DNA from: Archangium minus
GTDB taxonomy: Bacteria > Myxococcota > Myxococcia > Myxococcales > Myxococcaceae
Reading direction: 5' to 3'
Assembly (NCBI RefSeq): GCF_044360475.1
Contig: NZ_CP043494.1
Location: 6,696,001 to 6,760,000 of the forward strand
DNA length: 64,000 bases
Shown here piece by piece: positions 1 through 8,292 of the stretch. The notes beneath the pieces are model-generated. The model worked only from the letters and a program-made list of their open reading frames with translations, searched no databases and was not told the DNA's origin. Each line of letters begins with the position of its first letter. Positions within the stretch are counted from its first letter, which is position 1. The translations under genes and the position numbers were made by a program.

Positions 1-932
1 TGTTCATCACCACTACCCTCGGCGGCTCGTGCCGGTTCTTCGACCCGAATGCGGATGCCCTGGTCGGGCCCACGGTGGGGTCAGCGCCCGGCCACAACAG
101 GGGTTGGGACTATGCGGTCATCCTCCTGCCGCTGGTGCCGGGCGACAGCTACCGCGCCCGGGTGATGGCGGTGAATGGCGTCAATCCCCAGAAGATAGAG
201 CTGAACCTGGATGCAGGAGCCCCCACGCCGGCCTGGGGGCCCGCGGGGACGCGGACGGGGAGCGCCGCCGGCAAGGCGCGCAACTTCTCCTGCCCGGTCT
301 ATCTGCCCACCGGACAGATTCTCGTGAGCGGCGGCATCAACGGAACCAGCGACAGCGACGCGGTCAGGGAGCCCGAAATCTACACGCCGGACATCGACTG
401 GACGGCTCGGAGCTACGGCCCGGGACAGGGCGCCTGGTTGACGCTCGAGGGAGAGCCGGCCCAGGTCGCGCGCAACTATCACACCGTGGCGCTCCTCCTT
501 CCCGACGGCAGCGTGTTCACGGCGAGCTCGAGCCAAAACGGAAACGCGGGTGACCCGAACGTGGTGGGCCAGAAGAACATTGAGATCTTCTTCCCACCCT
601 ACTTCAACGCCCCGAACCGCCCGCGCATCGTCTCCAGCCCGCAGACGCTCCACTACACCTCGACCGAGTTCGTGCTCGAGACCGCCTCACTCTCCGAGGC
701 GGCGTCCATCCGCAAGGTGGCGCTCATCCGCTGCGGCTCCGTCACCCACGCGGCGGACTACGACCAGCGCTACGTGGCCCTGGCCTTCACCCATGAGGCG
801 GGGACCGCCAACCTGCGGGTGACCTATCCGGCCGACGCCTCGGTGTTGCCCCCGGGCGACTACATGCTGTGGATCGTCGATGCCATGGACCGACCCTGCG
901 TCCAGGCACCGTTCGTGCGGCTGGCGCACTAA
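1..932 (+). CDS. Galactose-oxidase-like (glyoxal oxidase/DUF1929 type) protein, C-terminal part
   Basis: The gene is cut at its 5' end by the window start; the frame is open from base 3 and stops at 930-932. The visible ~309 residues hold Kelch-like segments (for example NYHTVALLLPDGSVFTA) followed by an Ig-like C-terminal domain starting near FFPPYFNAPNRPRI and ending YMLWIVDAMDRPCVQAPFVR. This order is typical of the galactose oxidase/glyoxal oxidase superfamily with a DUF1929 C-terminus, copper radical oxidases that oxidise an alcohol or aldehyde and release peroxide. The His in RNYHTV and the one in GSVTHA sit where copper ligands occur in the family, but the Tyr-Cys cofactor region lies upstream of the window, so activity cannot be judged. 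It is probably secreted. It converges with the next gene with only 21 bp between them. Confidence 0.8.
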   Translation, partial: FITTTLGGSCRFFDPNADALVGPTVGSAPGHNRGWDYAVILLPLVPGDSYRARVMAVNGVNPQKIELNLDAGAPTPAWGPAGTRTGSAAGKARNFSCPVYLPTGQILVSGGINGTSDSDAVREPEIYTPDIDWTARSYGPGQGAWLTLEGEPAQVARNYHTVALLLPDGSVFTASSSQNGNAGDPNVVGQKNIEIFFPPYFNAPNRPRIVSSPQTLHYTSTEFVLETASLSEAASIRKVALIRCGSVTHAADYDQRYVALAFTHEAGTANLRVTYPADASVLPPGDYMLWIVDAMDRPCVQAPFVRLAH

Positions 933-953
933 GCGACCGAGGACAAAGTGAGG

Positions 954-2996
954 TCACTGCCGCGCAGGCGTGTACGCCAAGGGGGCTGCGCCATCTCCCC
1001 TCTCGAAGACGTAGCGTTGCTGCGGCAGCTCGAGCACGAGCGTGGTGCGGCCCGCCTCCTGCTGGACCAGGAAGTCGAGCCCGGCCATCGGCGGATCGAG
1101 CAGAATGAGCCTGCGAGACCCGTCCGTCTCCCGCTTCTCGCCCACGGCACTGCGCCACTCGCCCGCGTCGAACATGGCGCGGGAGCCCTCGATGTGCAGG
1201 GTGACGCGCCCGAGCCCCCGGTTGGACCAGGAGCCCGTCAGGGGCTTGATCCAATCCATGTCCGGCTGCTCGTGCAGTCCCACCACTCCCTTCGCGAACG
1301 CCTCCTGGCGGTTCTTCAGGGCGAAGTCGAGCTTCGCCTGGGCCAGGTCCTGGCCATCGAAGATCACCTCCAGGAACTTGCGGCGCACGGCGTTGCGGAA
1401 GGGGCCATCGCCCTGGACGTTCGTGAGCAGGACAACGCCCACGTTGGCCTCGGGCAGGAAGAACAGGTCCGAGCTGAAGCCCAGCGTGTTGCCGCCATGA
1501 TGGATGACACGGGCGCCATGGATCTCGCCCACCATGAGCCCCAGCCCGTAGCTCATCGTGTCGTTGATCTTCACCTGCGGCTCACGACGCGCGAGCAGGT
1601 TGGCCTCGGAGACGAACGGCTTGCCCTCTGGCGTACGGCCCTTGGACAGCTCGAGCATCACGTAGCGCGCCATGTCGCGCACGTTGGACCACGCGCCGCC
1701 CGCGGGGCGGACGGGGATGAGCGCCTCTTCCGTGGACAGGGGCAGGACCACGTAGTCGAACGCGAAGTTCATCCCGTGGGGTGAGGCGTGTTCCTGTTTC
1801 CTCGCGCGGGCGAAGTCGAAGGTGGTGGCCTTCATGCCCAGGGCATCGAAGACGCGCGTCTGCATCACGCGGTCATACGCCTGACCGAGCGGGAGCTTCG
1901 GCTCGGCGGCATGCGCGGCCATATAGCCTCCCGCCGTCACCATGGGGTTGCTGTACTGGTAGGTCTCGCCAATGCCCGTGGTGGGCTTCATCTGGCGCAT
2001 CTCGGCGATGCGCTGCTCGCCGGTGAAGCCCGCGGACTCGAAGATCATCTCCATGTCCTGGCGAGGCATGCCAGTGCAGGCACACACGGTGTTCTGCACG
2101 GTGAGCTTCTTCGTCATCTCGGGGTCTCCGAGCGCAAAGTCAGGCAGGAGCTGGGTGGCGGGGGTGTCCCAGCCGAAGCGGCCCTCGTCCACCAGCCGCG
2201 CCATCATCAGCGTGGTGAGCGACTTGGTCGTGGAGCCGATGAGGAAGAGCGTCTCGGGTGTCACCGGCTTCGACCCGCCGAGCTCGCGCACCCCGAACCC
2301 CTTCTCGTAGACCACCCGGTTGCCCTGGACGACGGCGAGGGCCACGCCCGGAATCTTCATCGTCTGGCGGGCCTGCTCGACGAAGGACTCCAGGGTCTGG
2401 AGGCGCTCGGCGGTGAGGGGGAGCGGGGTCTTGCTGGCGAAGGACTCCTCGGCGAGCCGGGCGGACTTGAAGCCGAGCAGCACCTGGGCGGCCTGGGCGC
2501 CCCGGCGCTCCATGGCGGCGTCGGAGCCGTCCAGGAGGATGACATAGTTGGTGTCCCCCTTGCGCCGTGCGAAGCCCGCGACGACGCGCGCCTCCCGAGG
2601 CGGAGTGTCGTAGGTGTTCTGGATGAGCTCGTCCCAACCATCCTGCACGGGAGGGTGGGCAGAGAGCTTCACGGGGAGGGCGAAGTCGGGACGGGTCTGC
2701 TTCCAGGCCTCGGCGAGGGCACGCTCGGCGGAGGCGCCGGGCACCTCGAGCAGCGTGATGCGGATCTCCCGTTCAGGATCCTCGAGCAACAGCCGCCCGT
2801 GCTCCTCGGTGACGTACCAGCCAGCGGACACGGTGAAGGGAGTGCTGGAAGCCGTCCGCATGAGCGTGGCCGCCTCGAGCTTCCGGGCCCGCGCGGCGGA
2901 GGCCTGGGGCGTCGGGGTGGAGGACGGCGGAGTGACGGTGGTGCTGGCCGCGGTACACGAGGTGAGCAGCAGGAGAGGAAGCGCGCGAATGCGCAT
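954..2996 (-). CDS. Lipoprotein serine hydrolase, class C beta-lactamase/DD-peptidase fold
   Basis: About 680 residues. I chose the ATG at 2996 because it opens a lipoprotein signal peptide (MRIRALPLLLLTSC, lipobox LTSC), although the frame stays open upstream through kinase-antisense sequence. An N-terminal domain of about 190 residues of unknown type precedes a penicillin-binding-protein-like catalytic domain. Motifs seen: SxxK as GSTTKSL (Ser ~255), YxN as YQYSNPM, and HxG as IHHGGNTLG. These are the three active-site motifs of the S12 / class C beta-lactamase family, which hydrolyses peptides, esters or beta-lactams; the substrate here is unknown. A C-terminal beta-rich domain of about 100 residues follows. 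It lies 76 bp downstream of the hybrid kinase on the same strand and may be cotranscribed. Confidence 0.85.
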   Translation of the reverse strand: MRIRALPLLLLTSCTAASTTVTPPSSTPTPQASAARARKLEAATLMRTASSTPFTVSAGWYVTEEHGRLLLEDPEREIRITLLEVPGASAERALAEAWKQTRPDFALPVKLSAHPPVQDGWDELIQNTYDTPPREARVVAGFARRKGDTNYVILLDGSDAAMERRGAQAAQVLLGFKSARLAEESFASKTPLPLTAERLQTLESFVEQARQTMKIPGVALAVVQGNRVVYEKGFGVRELGGSKPVTPETLFLIGSTTKSLTTLMMARLVDEGRFGWDTPATQLLPDFALGDPEMTKKLTVQNTVCACTGMPRQDMEMIFESAGFTGEQRIAEMRQMKPTTGIGETYQYSNPMVTAGGYMAAHAAEPKLPLGQAYDRVMQTRVFDALGMKATTFDFARARKQEHASPHGMNFAFDYVVLPLSTEEALIPVRPAGGAWSNVRDMARYVMLELSKGRTPEGKPFVSEANLLARREPQVKINDTMSYGLGLMVGEIHGARVIHHGGNTLGFSSDLFFLPEANVGVVLLTNVQGDGPFRNAVRRKFLEVIFDGQDLAQAKLDFALKNRQEAFAKGVVGLHEQPDMDWIKPLTGSWSNRGLGRVTLHIEGSRAMFDAGEWRSAVGEKRETDGSRRLILLDPPMAGLDFLVQQEAGRTTLVLELPQQRYVFERGDGAAPLAYTPARQ

Positions 2997-3072
2997 GGAC
3001 GGGAGACTCCGGTCGGAGAGACGGGTGTGGCCACTACAACGCACGGGCAGAAACCCGATTGCGTCGCATCGC

Positions 3073-5946
3073 TCAGCGGGGATCGCCCAGGGGCAGTCGC
3101 ACCGTGAAGGCCGTGCCCTGACCAGGGACCGACTCGACGACGACCGCCCCCCCGTAGGCGTGGACGATGCGTTGCACGGTGGCCAGCCCGATGCCGCTGC
3201 CCGAAGCCTTCGCGCCCGGCGCCCGGTAGAAAGGCTCGAAGATGTGCTCGCGCACCTCGGGTGACATGCCAGGACCCGTGTCCCGGACGACCAGCTCGCA
3301 CCTGTCTCCGGAGGCGTGCGCCAACACCTCGACCCGCCGGGTGGCGCAGCCCTGCATGAATTTGAAGGCGTTGGATACGAGGTTGAGCAGCAAGACGTAG
3401 AGCAATCCCCGGGGAATCGCCACGCGCACGTTCTCCACGCCGTTGAGATCCAGCTCGGCCTGGATCTGCTCACGCAAACTCTGGAGATCCTCCGCCACGT
3501 CCGCGACGACGAAGGGCACCGGAGTGAGCTCCGAGGTGGACACCTGCCCCGCGCTCGCCGTGCGCGAGAACGCGAGCATGCCATCGAGCAGGTTGAGGGC
3601 CCGGCGGGTGGTGCGATCCAAGCGCTCGCCCGCGCGTTTCATCCGCGCATCGGGCGAGGTGCGCACCTGGGCACCAATCATGGACAGAGGGGTGAGCAGG
3701 TTGTGCATGTCATGGGCGATGCGGCCCGCGAAGGCATCGAGGTCCGCCCGGGCCCGGGCCGCCTTCAAGGTGCCCTCCACCCGCGCGAGCAGCTCGCGCG
3801 CCGAGAACGGCTTGGCCAGGTAGTCATAGGCCCCCGCCGCGAGTCCCTCCACCGTGGCCTCCTCACCCGCGCGGGCCGACAGGAGGATGACGGGGGTGCT
3901 GGCGGTGCGTGGGTCGGCCTTCAGCGCGGAGATCAACGCGAAGCCATCCAGCCCCGGCATCATCACGTCCGACAGCACCAGCTCCGGGCGCCGGAGCCGA
4001 ATGGCCTCCAGGGCACTCGTCCCGTCCGCGACGGCCTCGACCGTATAGCCGGCCTCTTCCAGCAGGCTCCGCAGGTAGCTGCGCATGTCCTCGTTGTCAT
4101 CCACCAGCAGCACGCGTCCCCCCCCGCGGGACAGGGGCCGTGCGCCACGGGCCGAGGGCGGAGCACTGGGAGCACCGAGGGGGGCCCGCCCCCGCCAGCC
4201 CTCGGCCTCCTGGAGGTAGGCCGTGGCGCGCGCGCTGGCCTCGCTGGAAAGAGGACGGAGCTCGTCACTCTGCGAGTGGTGGGGGGCCAGAGGCGCGGGC
4301 AGGCGGACGCGAAAGGTGCTCCCCCGGCCCAGGGCGCTGTCCACGCGGATGTCGCCCCCGTGCAACACCACCAACTCGTGCACCAGCGCCAGCCCGATGC
4401 CACTGCCTTCCATGCTGCGTCCCCTCGCGCCCCGCACCTGGTGGAAGCGCTCGAAGAGGCGCGGCAGCTCCGCCTCGGCGATGCCCGTGCCGGTGTCCGC
4501 CACCTCCAGCTCCACCCTGCCCTCGCGCCAGTGCAGGGACACCCGCACCTCCCCCTCGAAGGTGAACTTGAAGGCGTTGGACAGCAGATTGAGGACGATC
4601 TTCTCCCAGGACTCGCGGTCCACCCACACCAGCCCGGGCAAGGGAGGACAGTCCACGCGCAGGTGCACGCCTTCCCGCCGCAGGAGGGACTCGAAGGAGC
4701 TGGCGAGGCCCGCCGTCATCTCGGACAGGTCCGTCCACTCGGGGGTGGCTTGCAGACGCCCCGCCTCCAGCCGGCTGAAGTCCAGCAGGGTGTTGACGAG
4801 CTTGAGCAGCCGCTGGGCGCCGCGCTGGGCCCATTCCACGCGCTCTCGCTGGGCTTCGGGCAGCGGGTGTGTGGTGTCCGCGAGCGCGTCTTGCAGCGGG
4901 CCCAGGAGCAGCGTCAGGGGCGTGCGCAGCTCGTGCGACACATTGCTGAAGAAGTCCAACTTGGCCCGCTCCAGCGCGGCGGCGGCCTCGCTCTGGCGCG
5001 CCGAGGCGATGGCCGTGCTCACCTGTGCCGCCACCAGCCCGAGGAAGTTGAAGTACTCCGCGTCCAGGGGGCGGCGGGGACTCAGGCCCACCACCAGCGC
5101 TCCGCTGGCCATGGCACCCGGCTCCCCTAGAGGCAGCACTCGCGCCGAGTGGGGTGCCTCCGGCCAGGGCCCTCCGGGCAGGACGCCCACCCGGGAGTGG
5201 ACATCGGTGAGGGTCCAGGCCTCGCCGCCGTGCAGCACGGACTCCAGTGGCCAGGCCCCGTCGTCAGCGGCTCCCTCGGACAGGCCCACGCTGGCCACCA
5301 GACGCGGCTGCGCTCCGGGTGCGTCCGTGAGGTAGAACCGGGCGAAGGCCACGTCGTAGCGGTAGTCCTCGAGCACCCGCGCCGCCTGACGACAGGCCTC
5401 CTCGGCGGAAGGAGGGCTCGCGTTGGCCTCGCTCAACGCCTTCAAGGCCCGCAGGCGCCGCTCGCCTACCACCTGGCCCGTCGTCTCCGTCACAGTGAGG
5501 AAGATGCCGCCAATGCCCCCCGACTCATCCCGGATGGGGCTGTGCGAGAGTGTGAAGTAGGCCTCCTCGAGGAAGCCGCGCCGGTTGGGAGTGAAGAGCT
5601 GGTTGGCATGCCACGTGGCCTCACCGGCGAGCACGCGCTCGAACATGGGCTCGAGCACGTCCCAGATCTCCGCCCACCAGGGCTGGGCCGCCTGCCCCAG
5701 GCCCCCGGGGTGTTTGGAGCCGAGGCTCGGCGCGTAAGCGTCGTTGTAGAACTGGGTGAGCTCGGGACCCCAATGGATCATCATGGGGAAGCGGGAATTG
5801 AGCAGGATGGAGACCGCCGTGCGCAGGGATTGGGGCCAGCGCTCCACCGGCCCCACGGGCGTACGCGACCAGTCGAGCGCTCGCATGCGGGCGCCCATCT
5901 CTCCGCCGCCCTCGAGTACCCGTGCCACGATCTCCGAGTCATCCAT
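3073..5946 (-). CDS. Hybrid sensor histidine kinase: PAS-GAF-HK-receiver-HK
   Basis: About 957 residues, starting at the ATG at 5946, which has a GGGGAG ribosome site just upstream (an in-frame ATG at 6006 is less likely). Order: PAS-like sensor (~40-165), GAF-like region (~175-310), first kinase with SHELRTPLT (His ~338) and an ATPase domain (N box LLSNAFKF, DTGTGIAE, GSGIGLALV), receiver domain with RVLLVDDNEDM and phosphoacceptor Asp ~659 in VLSDVMMPG, then a second kinase with IAHDMHNLLTP (~743) and a second ATPase domain (LVSNAFKF, DTGPGMS, SGIGLATV). There are no membrane segments, so it is a cytoplasmic sensor. Two complete kinase modules around one receiver suggest an internal phosphorelay. 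The signal and output partner are not apparent; no dedicated response regulator is adjacent. Confidence 0.92.
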   Translation of the reverse strand: MDDSEIVARVLEGGGEMGARMRALDWSRTPVGPVERWPQSLRTAVSILLNSRFPMMIHWGPELTQFYNDAYAPSLGSKHPGGLGQAAQPWWAEIWDVLEPMFERVLAGEATWHANQLFTPNRRGFLEEAYFTLSHSPIRDESGGIGGIFLTVTETTGQVVGERRLRALKALSEANASPPSAEEACRQAARVLEDYRYDVAFARFYLTDAPGAQPRLVASVGLSEGAADDGAWPLESVLHGGEAWTLTDVHSRVGVLPGGPWPEAPHSARVLPLGEPGAMASGALVVGLSPRRPLDAEYFNFLGLVAAQVSTAIASARQSEAAAALERAKLDFFSNVSHELRTPLTLLLGPLQDALADTTHPLPEAQRERVEWAQRGAQRLLKLVNTLLDFSRLEAGRLQATPEWTDLSEMTAGLASSFESLLRREGVHLRVDCPPLPGLVWVDRESWEKIVLNLLSNAFKFTFEGEVRVSLHWREGRVELEVADTGTGIAEAELPRLFERFHQVRGARGRSMEGSGIGLALVHELVVLHGGDIRVDSALGRGSTFRVRLPAPLAPHHSQSDELRPLSSEASARATAYLQEAEGWRGRAPLGAPSAPPSARGARPLSRGGGRVLLVDDNEDMRSYLRSLLEEAGYTVEAVADGTSALEAIRLRRPELVLSDVMMPGLDGFALISALKADPRTASTPVILLSARAGEEATVEGLAAGAYDYLAKPFSARELLARVEGTLKAARARADLDAFAGRIAHDMHNLLTPLSMIGAQVRTSPDARMKRAGERLDRTTRRALNLLDGMLAFSRTASAGQVSTSELTPVPFVVADVAEDLQSLREQIQAELDLNGVENVRVAIPRGLLYVLLLNLVSNAFKFMQGCATRRVEVLAHASGDRCELVVRDTGPGMSPEVREHIFEPFYRAPGAKASGSGIGLATVQRIVHAYGGAVVVESVPGQGTAFTVRLPLGDPR

Positions 5947-6034
5947 GGTCCGCTCCCCCGCTTCTTCTCCGCTCCAGGAATAATGGAGTGTGGAGTATTG
6001 GCGCACGGCTCGCGCGGGTGCGGCAAGAGAGAGG

Positions 6035-6586
6035 CTAGATCAAATAATTGCGCCGCATGACGAAGGTCCAGTAGTCGGTGCCGAAGCCCGGGTTATTGAT
6101 CAGGCCGACGACGACCAACTGGCCGGAGGAACCCGTGTAGCAAACCACGTTCTGCATTGGGGCCCATGAACCGTTCCAGGTAATCGAGCGGAGGTAGACG
6201 CTGCCGCTGCGCTCGATCCAGAACTGCCAGCGATCCTCGTCGCCGTTTCCGCGGCCGGGAAACACCTCATGGAAGTTGCCGGTGTACGCGCTGCCGCTCC
6301 TCGGAGCACTGAAGACTGATCTGCCTCCCGCCGCGGCGGTGTGCAAGGGAGTGGACTCGACCTGGTAACCGTCGGCCATCGTGAAGGAGGAGAAGCCAAA
6401 GGAGCCACGGGCGACCACCCGGCTGCCGACAATCTCCAACCAGTCGCTGCCCGCGTAAGGTGCATCCAGGTAGCCGGCAACGACCGTGCCGCAGGAGACA
6501 GGCGACTGCGCGGCGGCCGGTGAGACATACAGGATGATGCCGAGGATGGCGGGGAGATAGATGGTGAGGTTGCGGAGGAAGGTCAT
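6035..6586 (-). CDS. Secreted protein of unknown function
   Basis: 183 residues from the ATG at 6586, which is preceded by AGGAAA at good spacing. A clear signal peptide (hydrophobic run LTIYLPAILGIILYV, cleavage likely after AAAQS) is followed by a mature domain of about 150 residues rich in Gly, Ser, Trp and Tyr, with two cysteines (SCGT, VVCYTG) that could form a disulfide. Short beta-strand-like segments such as DRWQFWIERSGSVYLR suggest a small beta-sandwich, perhaps a carbohydrate- or surface-binding fold; this is inference. I do not recognise the family. It is divergent from the LuxR-type regulator, sharing a short intergenic region, so the regulator may control it. Confidence 0.7.
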   Translation of the reverse strand: MTFLRNLTIYLPAILGIILYVSPAAAQSPVSCGTVVAGYLDAPYAGSDWLEIVGSRVVARGSFGFSSFTMADGYQVESTPLHTAAAGGRSVFSAPRSGSAYTGNFHEVFPGRGNGDEDRWQFWIERSGSVYLRSITWNGSWAPMQNVVCYTGSSGQLVVVGLINNPGFGTDYWTFVMRRNYLI

Positions 6587-6697
6587 TGTCGTTTCCTTTC
6601 CAGGTCGTGCGCCCAGTGTCGACCTACGTTGGCAATGCGACAATTCCCTAAAACAAGGGAGGCGGCGGGTTCGCCGTCACCTACCCTCGTGAGCCCA

Positions 6698-7504
6698 ATG
6701 GCCAGGGCCGAACTGCGAACCCATCAGGTGCGCGCGCTGGTGCGGTTGATCAACGAGGCGCACGAGCTCCCGGCGGACGGGGACGCGCGGGCGAGGCATC
6801 TCATCTCCGGGCTCCTGGGCATCCTGCACGCAACGGTGGGTGGCTGCGTCACGGATTGTGATTTCCGTCCTGGAGGGCACGGCGCCTTCGTGGCGGTCGT
6901 CCTGGAGGGCTGGGACTCCACCACGCTGCCCGTGCTGCAGGTCCTGGCGCGGACCGGAAGTGCGTTCAACCCTGGCCTTCGCGCGCTGATGCAACGGTGC
7001 CCCGAGTCTCCTTCGTCCGCGGTAACGGCGACACGCCGCGAGCTGGTCGCTGACAGGGACTGGTACGGCTCTCAGTACGTCGAGCAGCACCTCGGACCGG
7101 CGCACCTCGATGACGCGCTGTATACGTGCCTCCGGATGGACGAGCCGACGGTGGTGCAGGGGCTGGGGTTCTATCGTGCCAGGAATGAGCGGCCATTCGA
7201 CGAAGCGGACCGCAACCTCGTCCACCTGTTTCACGTCGAATGCGAGTCGATGTTCCGCGCGCGAGTGCCGGCTGTCGACAAGTCCCTGCGGGCCCGGCTC
7301 TCACCGCGCGAACGCCAGACGCTGGAGCTCCTCTTGCGGGGACTCATGGACAAGGAGATCGCCGAACATCTCGGTATCAGCCGGTTCACCGTGAACCAGT
7401 ACACGAAGTCCGTCTACCGCCGCTTTGGCGTGCATTCTCGGGCGGCGCTCATCGCGCGCCTGCTCGGCCACCAGCCGCCAGCGGCGAGAGCCTGGACTCC
7501 CTGA
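6698..7504 (+). CDS. LuxR-family helix-turn-helix transcriptional regulator
   Basis: 268 residues if translation starts at the ATG at 6698; in-frame starts at 6629 and 6635 would add about 20 residues lacking homology-like character, and no start has a strong ribosome site. The C-terminal ~65 residues form a classical LuxR/GerE DNA-binding domain (LSPRERQTLELLLRGL, DKEIAEHLGISRFTVNQY, SVYRRFGVHSRAALI). The N-terminal ~195 residues are a presumed sensory domain, possibly GAF-like, with no receiver aspartate pattern. The gene is divergent from a secreted protein gene at 6035-6586, a likely target. A G+C-rich hairpin follows the stop codon. Confidence 0.88.
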   Translation: MARAELRTHQVRALVRLINEAHELPADGDARARHLISGLLGILHATVGGCVTDCDFRPGGHGAFVAVVLEGWDSTTLPVLQVLARTGSAFNPGLRALMQRCPESPSSAVTATRRELVADRDWYGSQYVEQHLGPAHLDDALYTCLRMDEPTVVQGLGFYRARNERPFDEADRNLVHLFHVECESMFRARVPAVDKSLRARLSPRERQTLELLLRGLMDKEIAEHLGISRFTVNQYTKSVYRRFGVHSRAALIARLLGHQPPAARAWTP

Positions 7505-7571
7505 CGCCGTAACAGGCCTCCCATCCTCTGGGTGGCGGTGTCGTAGCCCTGCTCGGGCCAGCTCGAGGACA

Positions 7572-7603
7572 GCGGCCCGCCCTGAAAGCTCGGGGCGGGC
7601 CGC
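7572..7603. terminator. Hairpin between convergent genes, probable bidirectional terminator
   Basis: An 11-bp perfect inverted repeat (7572-7582 with 7593-7603, arms GCGGCCCGCCC and GGGCGGGCCGC) has a 10-nt loop. It lies between the LuxR-type gene (plus) and a small lipoprotein gene (minus). Neither side has a T-run, so termination is inferred from position and stem strength. Confidence 0.5.
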
Positions 7604-7627
7604 CGCATGGACAGAGAACGAGAGGTG

Positions 7628-7918
7628 TTACCCGCAGTAGCCGCCGTCGCCGTACTTGTTGCAGTAGTCGATGCAGATGGACGGAGCGCCGGGGGTGCGG
7701 CATTCGCTGCCGTCGCAACAAATCATGCTGAACCACTCAGCGTGCTTCTTGCCCTCATCGGACTGGCCGCACGTCTTCGCACACTCGTCAGCGGAACCGG
7801 TGCACACGGTGCCGTCGGCGCACGCCGTGTTCACCTCTCCGTTTCCGTCGGTCGTGGTGCCTCCACAACCCGCCAGCAGCCCCGCTGCCATCAACCCTGC
7901 GATGATTGCCTTGCGCAT
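7628..7918 (-). CDS. Small cysteine-rich lipoprotein
   Basis: 96 residues. MRKAIIAGLMAAGLLAGC is a typical lipoprotein signal with lipobox LAGC, so the mature ~78-residue protein is membrane anchored. Besides the lipidated Cys it carries about eight cysteines (ACADGTVC, ECAKTC, ICCDGSEC, ICIDYC, GYCG), a spacing that suggests a compact disulfide-bonded fold outside the cytoplasm. No function is recognised. The gene is monocistronic, convergent with the LuxR-type regulator, and has a long leader region upstream (7919-8292). Confidence 0.75.
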   Translation of the reverse strand: MRKAIIAGLMAAGLLAGCGGTTTDGNGEVNTACADGTVCTGSADECAKTCGQSDEGKKHAEWFSMICCDGSECRTPGAPSICIDYCNKYGDGGYCG

Positions 7919-8004
7919 ACTGTGATGTGTCTCCCTGGGTGGGCACTGCGCGGACCACGTTAAGCGAGGTGGCCTGCCCCAGGAAGGAAATGGACCTCAC
8001 CGAA

Positions 8005-8040
8005 CTGGCCGGGGAGACAGAATTTGAACCCGTGGAGGAG
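8005..8040 (-). other. tRNA 3'-end-like fragment (T arm, acceptor strand, CCA)
   Basis: Read on the minus strand this gives a T stem and loop (ACGGG TTCAAAT TCTGT, with two G-U pairs), then CTCCCCG, a G and CCA, exactly the order of a tRNA 3' end. No matching 5' acceptor strand (CGGGGAG) or D arm is found upstream, so it is a fragment and not a working tRNA. Bases 8005-8030 match 10648-10673 at 24 of 26 positions in the same orientation. Such fragments are typical scars of integration at tRNA genes; that reading is inference. Confidence 0.5.
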
Positions 8041-8183
8041 GGGTGTCCTAAACCCGCGACGGCACACGCCTTGTTTGTGGGAGCCCAACGGATGTGTTGT
8101 GACGTCTACGCTTGCTGACGGAAGTGATCGGCTCATGAGGATTGGTGCTGCACCTTGAGACGCCTCTCTCGGATGATGAGGCA

Positions 8184-8249
8184 GGTGTGCCCCGGAGGCC
8201 CATCCCACCGTGGATGGAGCTGCCCACCTCATTTTGGTGTGCCCCGGAG
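8184..8249. repeat. Pair of 14-bp direct repeats
   Basis: The sequence GGTGTGCCCCGGAG occurs at 8184-8197 and again at 8236-8249, start to start 52 bp (about five helical turns). It lies 45-110 bp upstream of the gene at 8293, so it could be a paired regulator site; no function is shown. Confidence 0.35.
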
Positions 8250-8292
8250 TTGAGCCGGTTGCGGGGGTCATTTCTCGTTCGACGGGGGACGT

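Larger units (their letters stand above)
7919..8292. other. Gene-free stretch with a tRNA-like fragment and a short repeat
   Basis: This 374-bp divergent intergenic region has no convincing coding frame. It holds a tRNA 3'-end-like fragment (8005-8040, minus strand) and a 14-bp exact direct repeat (8184-8197 and 8236-8249), both listed separately. Promoters for the Cys-rich lipoprotein (minus) and the secreted protein at 8293 (plus) must lie here, but I see no clear -35/-10 pair. Confidence 0.6.

Noticed and set aside
2997..3584. Upstream extension of the serine hydrolase frame
   Set aside because: The extension is Arg/Ser-rich antisense-like sequence over the kinase gene; the lipoprotein signal at 2996 gives the true start.
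8005..8040. Complete tRNA gene
   Set aside because: Only the T arm, acceptor 3' strand and CCA are present; no D arm or matching 5' acceptor strand can be found.
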